The notes under the pieces were generated by a model that saw nothing but the letters and a program-made list of their open reading frames with translations, was not told the origin of the DNA and made no database searches. The translations under genes and the position numbers were made by a program. Positions 57,676-64,000 of a stretch of 64,000 nucleotides of DNA are shown here, one piece after another. Where the stretch lies: contig CM052360.1 of the NCBI GenBank assembly GCA_028551475.1, forward strand, positions 1,352,501-1,416,500, given 5' to 3'. The DNA is from Casuarina equisetifolia. Taxonomy: Eukaryota; Streptophyta; Magnoliopsida; Fagales; Casuarinaceae. Numbering within the stretch: the first letter of the stretch is position 1; each line of letters starts with the position of its first letter.

Positions 57676-59085
57676 CTTAGGCGAACAGACGGCGACCTGA
57701 TGGAATCCCTTATGTAAAATCAGAACCTCCCTCTAGAGATCCAGAATATGGGAACGGGGAGCCGGTGGGACGGAAAGGAAGCAGAATATATTACGAAGTC
57801 TCGGGTCCCAAGCAATCTCCGATGGCCTAATGCACAAGTTAAAATCAGGGCCGTCTGTGTAGATGGGGCCCAATCGTGATGTTAAAATCTACGGTGAAGG
57901 AAGCGGTTCGTCACTTTGGGCATATATGGACGGATTTAATGTGCTTCTCTTTGTCTATAGTTTTTTATTTCTTTTATTTTTTACTTTAAACCCGTTATAT
58001 TAAAAAATTATTTTTTGTTTAATTAGATGGATAGGTAGTTATAATAATTCAATTAATTATATTATGTAGTTAGTTGGTTATTCCCGTCTAGAATTAACGA
58101 AGTTGTATTTAAATGGGATTCTTTTTTCATTAGTAGAAATAAGAGTTTTCTCATAGATATATTTTTTCCATAAAGATATAAGGTGCAATTCTCCCTTAGA
58201 GGTTTCTTCTATAGAGGCTAAGTAATCTTTAGTTTTACATTTATAATGATAAAAATAAGTATCAATTAACCCCTTTAAGGCTTAGTTATGTGTTCTGATT
58301 ATCAACTATATAACAAATACATCTATATGCAAAAAGCATAACATATAATATTGAAAGTGAAATTAAAAAAAAATTCATGCTTTCTATGTTAAGGATTCAT
58401 TAAGCACATAAAATAACAGATTCATGTTCTTTTTTTTTTAAATATGATTACCTATTAAGAAATTATAAGTTTAGAACAATTAGAATTATAAAACATGTTA
58501 CCATCCTCGTACAAGTGGTTGTGACATCTATTTGTTTCACGTGTTAGGCTAAGTAGAGGTGCGAGGGCCAGTAAGCTTGCATGCATTATTGTTGTATATA
58601 ATAGAGGATAATAAAGATATTAGAAGAAGCTATAAATTATAATAAATCTTTTAACACGATATTAAAATTTAAAAAATAATAGACCTAGAATTTACAAATA
58701 ATGCGACCTTACAGAATGGCTCATGTCAAGTTATCGTGATGAGAGCATGCGTTATGGCATAAACCAAGAGGATTAAATAAGAACCTATGGATGAATATTT
58801 AACCCACTAATCTTGGGCACATGGAAAGGATATGTATTAATTAAATCCCGAGTTCATTTTTAATGATTGTTTCAGTAGATGCCCGAACACTTTCAAACTT
58901 TTCCAGCTCGATTCTGCGTTTCCTTTCCATGTGCCGGGAAGCTACCGACGAAGACTGAATAAAGTATTGTTGAATCGAACGCAGAAACATGCCGGCATGT
59001 CCTTTCTTCGCCGGATTAAACAACTACCACTATTCCTTCCGCTTCCTCCGCTACCATTTTCAAGTTCAACGACTTTGCTTAGAGA
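57676..59085. other. Divergent promoter region of RPN6 and XXT5-like copy 1
   Basis: The first 100 bases hold the RPN6 leader exon. The rest is A+T-rich, with the plus-strand XXT5-like leader at its right end. No additional gene was recognised. Confidence 0.45.
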
Positions 59086-60315
59086 ATGGGCCGTGAAGGC
59101 TTTGCGGTTTCTATCCCCACGACGACCACAGCTTCCGGCAATGGAGGTTCAGTGCTTCTCGGCATAGGTCGCGGTTGTCACATCAAGAACAGCTTCAGCA
59201 CCCTCCTCAAGATCGCCATCCTCTGCGGCTGCATAACCGTACTTGTCCTACGCGGCTCCATCGGCGTTGGTAGCCCCGGCTTCACGCACACGCACGCTCT
59301 GGGACCCAGGATTTCGAACTGGGACGAAGTGAGGAAGGACTGGCTCGAGAAGCACCCGAAGTTTCCGAGCTACGTGCGTGGGAAAGCTTGGGTCTTGTTG
59401 GTGACTGAGTCGCCGGCGGGACCTTGTGAGACCCAACTAGGAGATCACTTTCTTGTGAAGTTTACAAAGAATAAGATCGACTATTGTAGGATTCACGGCA
59501 TTGATATTCTGCAAAACACGGCTGTTTTGGACGAGGAACTCACCGGGAAATGGGCGAAACTTCCGTTGATTCGGCGGCTGATGCTGTCGCAACCAGAGCT
59601 AGAGTGGATATGGTGGATGGACGGCGACGCTTTGTTTACTGACATGATATTTGAGATTCCATTTCCCAGATACGATAACTATAATCTCGTTCTTCATGGT
59701 TCACCGGAGCTGTTTAACCAGAAATCATGGACTGCATTAAACACAGGGAGTTTTCTGTTGAGGAACAGCCAGTGGTCTCTGGATTTACTCGATGCTTGGG
59801 CTGCGATGGGTCCAGAGGGACCGATCAGTGACGAGGCGGGGAAGCTCCTGACGGCGTATTTGAAGGGAAGACCGGCGTTCGAAGCCGACGACCAATCCGC
59901 ACTGATATATCTACTCAGCTCAAAGAAGGATTCATGGATGAACAAAGTCTATCTAGAGAACTCGTACTACTTGCAGGGCCACTGGGCCGGCCTGGTGGAT
60001 CGGTTCGAGAACATGATGGAGAAATATCACCCGGGACTCGGCGACGAGAGGTGGCCATTTGTGATTCAGTTCGTGGGCTGCAAGCCCTGTGAAAGCCGTG
60101 CAGATTTTGGTGCTGAGAAATGCTTGAAAGGCATGGAGAGGGCGATTAATTTTGCAGACAACCAGGTGCTGAAGCTGTACGGGTTTGAACACACAGGGCT
60201 GCTGCGAACGAGTCTCAGGAGGATCAGGAACGAGACGACTACTCCATTGGAGGTCGTGGACCAGCTTGACATGAAGCGTTTTGTTGCTGGAGGCAGCAAT
60301 CGATCGAATCCATGA
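59086..60315 (+). CDS. Divergent XXT5-like GT34 protein, metal-binding His replaced
   Basis: Intronless, 409 residues, a Golgi type II protein of the xyloglucan 6-xylosyltransferase family (UDP-xylose to the glucan backbone). Starts MGREGF, membrane anchor about 43-60. The 45-residue stem present in the neighbour at 62514 is missing, so the anchor is followed almost at once by ALGPRISNWDE. Conserved: DHFLVKFTKNKIDYCR, WAKLPLIRRLML, WWMDGDALF (DxD at 179-181), LNTGSFLLRN, FEADDQSALIYLL, HPGLGDERWPF and RNETTTPLE. Odd: FVIQFVGCKPC has Gln328 where the family has His (H377 of XXT1, a manganese ligand); YYLQGHW replaces YYLHGFW; VTESPAGPC replaces VTGSPPKPC. The frame is clean, so the gene appears maintained, but normal xylosyltransferase activity is doubtful. 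Confidence 0.88.
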   Translation: MGREGFAVSIPTTTTASGNGGSVLLGIGRGCHIKNSFSTLLKIAILCGCITVLVLRGSIGVGSPGFTHTHALGPRISNWDEVRKDWLEKHPKFPSYVRGKAWVLLVTESPAGPCETQLGDHFLVKFTKNKIDYCRIHGIDILQNTAVLDEELTGKWAKLPLIRRLMLSQPELEWIWWMDGDALFTDMIFEIPFPRYDNYNLVLHGSPELFNQKSWTALNTGSFLLRNSQWSLDLLDAWAAMGPEGPISDEAGKLLTAYLKGRPAFEADDQSALIYLLSSKKDSWMNKVYLENSYYLQGHWAGLVDRFENMMEKYHPGLGDERWPFVIQFVGCKPCESRADFGAEKCLKGMERAINFADNQVLKLYGFEHTGLLRTSLRRIRNETTTPLEVVDQLDMKRFVAGGSNRSNP

Positions 60316-62513
60316 GCATGTCTATGGAAAACGGCTTCTATTCCCGGTTCTCTGTTCTTTGTTCTTTAAATTCTGTAGAGATAGTCCTTATTTGAAAAAG
60401 AAAAATTGCTTTAAGGAATATATACTTAAAAATTGCTTAAGTCTTTTAACAACCCGTTCATTTGTATTATAAGTAGTTGGATTTAGTCTTTCAATTTGCA
60501 CTTATATTTAGAATGTTGATGATTTTTTTTTTCATTTAATCACTATTTTCATTTTTCTTTTAACAGTATGATACTATTGCTTATATTATATCACACTCCA
60601 TTGGTGTGTTAAATCAACAATCAATCTACATGGTGTTATATTATATTACATGAGTAATACGTGGACTCAAATTAGTGGAAGACTATGTGAGTGCAAAGAA
60701 TAAACTTGACTCTTATATAATGTATTTCATTATATAACTTAAAAGGTCAAACTTACTTAAATTATCATATCATTTTGCTTATTTTTTTATATAGAAAGGT
60801 ACAGTTAAAACTCAAAATCCATGTTATTCTTAATGTAGGTAGAGCTCGTTGCCTATCCACACTAGGGGATAGTTGCAAGAGTCATTGGATTAGCCCTTTT
60901 AAATTAGATTGTATTTTGACTTTAGTACCACTTATTATAAATTTTGGTTTTACTCAAAATGTTAACTCAATAGAAAAAGTAACTAAGTTCCTTTAGATGC
61001 CCATACTTACTTTTTCAACGTAAGAAAATAAAATGCCAAACTCAAAAGTTATATTAAGATTTTGTTGGATACTTCATTATTTAAATTTTATTATAAAATA
61101 TCATATACTTAAGTCAAGAGTTATCATTTTTTTTTTTAAGAGAACATGGACAGTACCTGACAAATTTTATTAATACCAACAAGATTGGGCGTAATAACCA
61201 TACATCGGATAAATACAATGGATAAGGTATAAGCCTAATCCATAAAAAAAAGTTAATCACTTACATATTATGCTGCTACACATACACAAAAGTAAACACA
61301 AAATACATTGGGCAGCACATTCGCTTTACCTTATGGTGGCCTATAATTTCCTAAACCTAGTTGATCTTTAACATAAACATCTAAGCATAAATAAGGCAAT
61401 GATTCAAATTGGTCAAAAATTGTCACATTCTGAACAACATGACCATGATTAGCTAAATGATCTGTTATTACATTTCCTTCACGATGCATATGGCGCACAA
61501 GTGTATGTAAAGGAATCATAGACAAACATTTATTACCCACACCATATCACTATCGATTCTATGGTCAATAATTTTCTTTCCATAACTTATAAAGTCATTT
61601 GTTGGAAAAAATACTTTAGAAGAATACAAGGTTAATGAATAGGGACACATTTGTTAAAAATGATGTACATTTAACATTATTAAAATCTTATATCATTTTT
61701 AATATGAACAACTTGCTTGCCACCCTACAGACCCATTTAAGGGGGTTATAAATTTTTTAATATAAAATCATAGGCCATATTCAAATGTATATGTTAAAAA
61801 TAATGCGTCTCGTATTATTTAATGATCGTCTTTGTTTTAAAGTAGAAGACTTGTTGGTCATGTATTGTGTATCCATTAAAGGTTGTGTTCATAATCTTTC
61901 TCCTACCCTTATTGCATTGCCAAAAAGTGACCCAAACGGACCATTTAGTCAGACCCAAAAGAGAAAGTGCCATGATTAAGCAAGATTAATCAAGTACCAA
62001 GAAAGTTAATGTCACCAATCATGCTTCTATTAACCTCATTTGCCGCTACACGCCACATAATTTATAAAACACCGTTCATGAACATTAAGGCCTTTAACAT
62101 TAATAAAAATCTCACATTTATTGGCTCAGTAACTCATGTTTATCGAAATTAAGAGGCACCTAATTTGACAACTAATATACCTAAACCCCATTTACCTATA
62201 AAAACAAAAATAAAATTCTCTACCTTGTCGGAAATTACCTTCACCAGTGAGATCCAGAATCTCCACCGCTATCGCTTCCATTTTTCTATGATTTTCTCAT
62301 CATGACCTCGTCGGCGCTCCGTTGTTGGCGTCTTCCCCCATAACTATCGCACCAACCAAACCCGAACAGCCCCCCACGTTTTCTTCCCATGGCTGTCAAA
62401 TTATTTGTTTAACATTTCCGCAACCCGTACTTCGAATTCGTTAAAAAAGTGTCTCACCTTCTTCGACCAGGGAAGTTACAGGCGAAAGTTGAGACGGCGA
62501 CGACGACAGGGGA
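60316..62513. other. Spacer between the two XXT5-like genes
   Basis: A+T-rich DNA containing the LINE remnant listed separately, and at its right end the promoter and leader of the second XXT5-like gene. Nothing else recognised. Confidence 0.5.
61128..61620 (-). mobile_element. LINE remnant, RNase H-like 3' end
   Basis: On the minus strand the segment encodes a protein stretch typical of the RNase H region at the end of plant LINE ORF2, including TLVRHMHREGNVITDHLANH, where HxxREGN and DxLAN are the familiar motif; upstream, RIDSDMVWVIN fits the preceding part. Downstream an A run (T run at about 61128-61137 on plus) would be the poly(A) tail. Only the last few hundred bases are present, as expected for a 5'-truncated insertion. 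Target-site duplications were not identified. Confidence 0.6.
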
Positions 62514-63884
62514 ATGGGCCGTGATGCCTCGACGGCCCTGAAACGTAGCTCACCCACTGGTCTACCTACCAGCGTTTCTATGACGACGGCGGTGACTAAC
62601 AAAGGCCGGGCGGCGATGCCGCGTGGCAAGCAGATCAAGAAGACCTTCAACAACCTGAAGCTGACGATACTGTGCGGTTTCGTGACGATCGTTGTTCTCC
62701 GCGGGACTATCGGCATCGGTGGTCTGATGGGTTCCACGGACTCTGATCTCGATGCACAGAAGATCGCCGAGGAGACCAACCGAATCCTCGCCGAGATCCG
62801 ATCCGACGATGAGCCTTCCGACCCTAACGAGCCTCCCGAGCCCGAGATCAACCCGAATATCACCTACACTCTCGGACCGAAAATCTCCAACTGGGACCAC
62901 GAGAGAAAGAGGTGGCTCGCCGAGCACCCGGAGTTCCCCAGCTCTGTCAAGGGGAAAGGTCGGGTCCTGCTCGTCACTGGGTCGCCTCCGAAACCTTGCG
63001 ATAACCCCATTGGGGATCACTATCTTTTGAAGGCCATTAAGAACAAAATTGACTACTGTCGGCTTCACGGGATTGAGATCGTGTACAATTTAGCTCATTT
63101 GGATAAGGAGCTTGCTGGGTACTGGGCAAAATTGCCGTTGATTCGGAAGCTGATGTTGTCGCATCCGGAAGTCGAGTGGATATGGTGGATGGACAGCGAT
63201 GCAATGTTTACCGACATGGTTTTCGAGATTCCGCTATGGAAGTACAAAGATCACAATTTGGTCATTCATGGCTACCCAGATTTGCTGTTCGACCAGAAGT
63301 CATGGATTGCGTTGAACACCGGCAGCTTTTTGTTCAGAAACTGCCAGTGGTCTCTGGATTTGCTCGATGTTTGGGCTCCAATGGGTCCTAAGGGGCCTGT
63401 CCGGGAGGAGGCCGGGAAGATTCTGACGGCGAATCTGAAGGGCAGGCCGGCTTTCGAGGCCGACGATCAGTCTGCACTGATATACTTGTTGCTTTCGCAG
63501 AAAGATCAGTGGATGAACAAGGTGTTCGTCGAAAACTCTTACTATCTGCACGGCTTCTGGGCTGGATTGGTCGACAGGTATGAAGAGATGATGGAGAAGT
63601 ATCATCCGGGGCTTGGTGACGAGAGGTGGCCTTTCGTGACACATTTTGTTGGCTGCAAGCCTTGTGGAAGCTACGGAGATTATGCAGTCGAGAGGTGCTT
63701 GAAAAGCATGGAGAGGGCGTTCAACTTTGCAGATAATCAGGTGCTCAAGCTGTATGGCTTCAGGCACAGAGGATTGGTGAGTCCTAAGATCAAGAGAATC
63801 AGGAACGAAACCACCACTCCCCTGGAGTTCGTAGACCGCTTCGATATTCGGCGTTTATCTCATGGTGGACAGAGCGGATTATGA
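62514..63884 (+). CDS. XXT5: Xyloglucan 6-xylosyltransferase 5-like (GT34)
   Basis: Intronless, 456 residues, matching Arabidopsis XXT5 in length and sequence as remembered. Golgi type II enzyme adding alpha-1,6-xylose from UDP-xylose to the glucan backbone of xyloglucan. Short cytosolic N-terminus (MGRDASTALKRSSPTG), basic segment, membrane anchor about 50-66, stem with EETNRILAEIRSDDEP, then the catalytic domain: YTLGPKISNWD, VLLVTGSPPKPC, GDHYLLKAIKNKIDYCRLHG, WWMDSDAMF (DxD at 227-229), LNTGSFLFRN, FEADDQSALIYLL, YYLHGFW, THFVGCKPCG with the metal-binding His at 377, and RNETTTPLEFVDRF. All family key residues are intact, unlike in its neighbour 2.2 kb upstream. The last 116 bases of the window are its 3' flank. 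Confidence 0.95.
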   Translation: MGRDASTALKRSSPTGLPTSVSMTTAVTNKGRAAMPRGKQIKKTFNNLKLTILCGFVTIVVLRGTIGIGGLMGSTDSDLDAQKIAEETNRILAEIRSDDEPSDPNEPPEPEINPNITYTLGPKISNWDHERKRWLAEHPEFPSSVKGKGRVLLVTGSPPKPCDNPIGDHYLLKAIKNKIDYCRLHGIEIVYNLAHLDKELAGYWAKLPLIRKLMLSHPEVEWIWWMDSDAMFTDMVFEIPLWKYKDHNLVIHGYPDLLFDQKSWIALNTGSFLFRNCQWSLDLLDVWAPMGPKGPVREEAGKILTANLKGRPAFEADDQSALIYLLLSQKDQWMNKVFVENSYYLHGFWAGLVDRYEEMMEKYHPGLGDERWPFVTHFVGCKPCGSYGDYAVERCLKSMERAFNFADNQVLKLYGFRHRGLVSPKIKRIRNETTTPLEFVDRFDIRRLSHGGQSGL

Positions 63885-64000
63885 TCGTGAGTGCGATTCA
63901 AATTTTTCTTGTGATTGACGTTCTTACCTAATTTTATCAGATAACTTTTGGTGTCAACACTGTTTGATGTGAGAATTAGTAGCATTCTTCTTTCATTTTG

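Noticed and set aside
1-64000. CRISPR arrays, operons, tRNA and rRNA genes
   Set aside because: The window is plant nuclear DNA; no regularly spaced short repeats, tRNA arm patterns or rRNA sequence were seen.

Overview
This window is nuclear DNA of a flowering plant, most likely a core eudicot. Genes carry many short GT-AG introns with T-rich tracts, the spacers are A+T rich, and the proteins are plant-specific types: a plastid Rubisco methyltransferase, a PHO1 phosphate exporter, a VIK ankyrin kinase and GT34 xyloglucan xylosyltransferases. Exon coordinates were placed by hand from reading frame, splice sites and remembered homologues, so individual boundaries may shift by a few bases.

Layout. 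1-2.9 kb: a possible terminal exon, a decayed NAP1-like fragment and an unrecognised ORF. 3.1-8.7 kb (+): a PHO1-type SPX-EXS gene with a TATA box and an upstream ORF. 8.7-16.2 kb: a duplication-rich zone with two intronless GCK-domain genes (+) and three extra copies of the last PHO1 exon, one direct and two inverted. 16.2-18.9 kb: A+T-rich spacer with local repeats. 19.0-22.9 kb (+): plastid SET-domain methyltransferase (LSMT). 24.1-28.8 kb (-): GDP-fucose O-fucosyltransferase family. 31.8-37.4 kb (+): two tandem p24-delta cargo receptor genes. 38.2-38.6 kb: a near-perfect 206-bp tandem duplication. 38.7-44.5 kb (-): VIK/ILK-type ankyrin Raf-like kinase. 45.2-48.6 kb (-): probable plastid DUF3110-like protein. 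49.3-52.4 kb (-): VTI12-type Qb-SNARE. 53.5-57.7 kb (-): proteasome lid subunit RPN6, with an intronless CDS and a 2.9-kb leader intron holding a triplicated 280-bp repeat. 59.1-63.9 kb (+): two XXT5-like genes separated by a LINE remnant.

VIK, p24, O-fucosyltransferase, LSMT, PHO1 and GCK together match, from memory, the Arabidopsis neighbourhood At1g14000-At1g14060. This is therefore an old syntenic block in which p24, GCK and the PHO1 tail have been locally duplicated; the XXT pair shows the same habit.

The genes are unrelated housekeeping and membrane-system genes, not one pathway. The most interesting signals are divergence between tandem copies. One XXT copy has Gln where the GT34 metal-binding His should be. 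One GCK copy has lost its Gly2 myristoylation signal. One p24 copy has lost its N-glycosylation sequon. The PHO1 tail has a spare alternative last exon plus inverted copies that could form double-stranded RNA.
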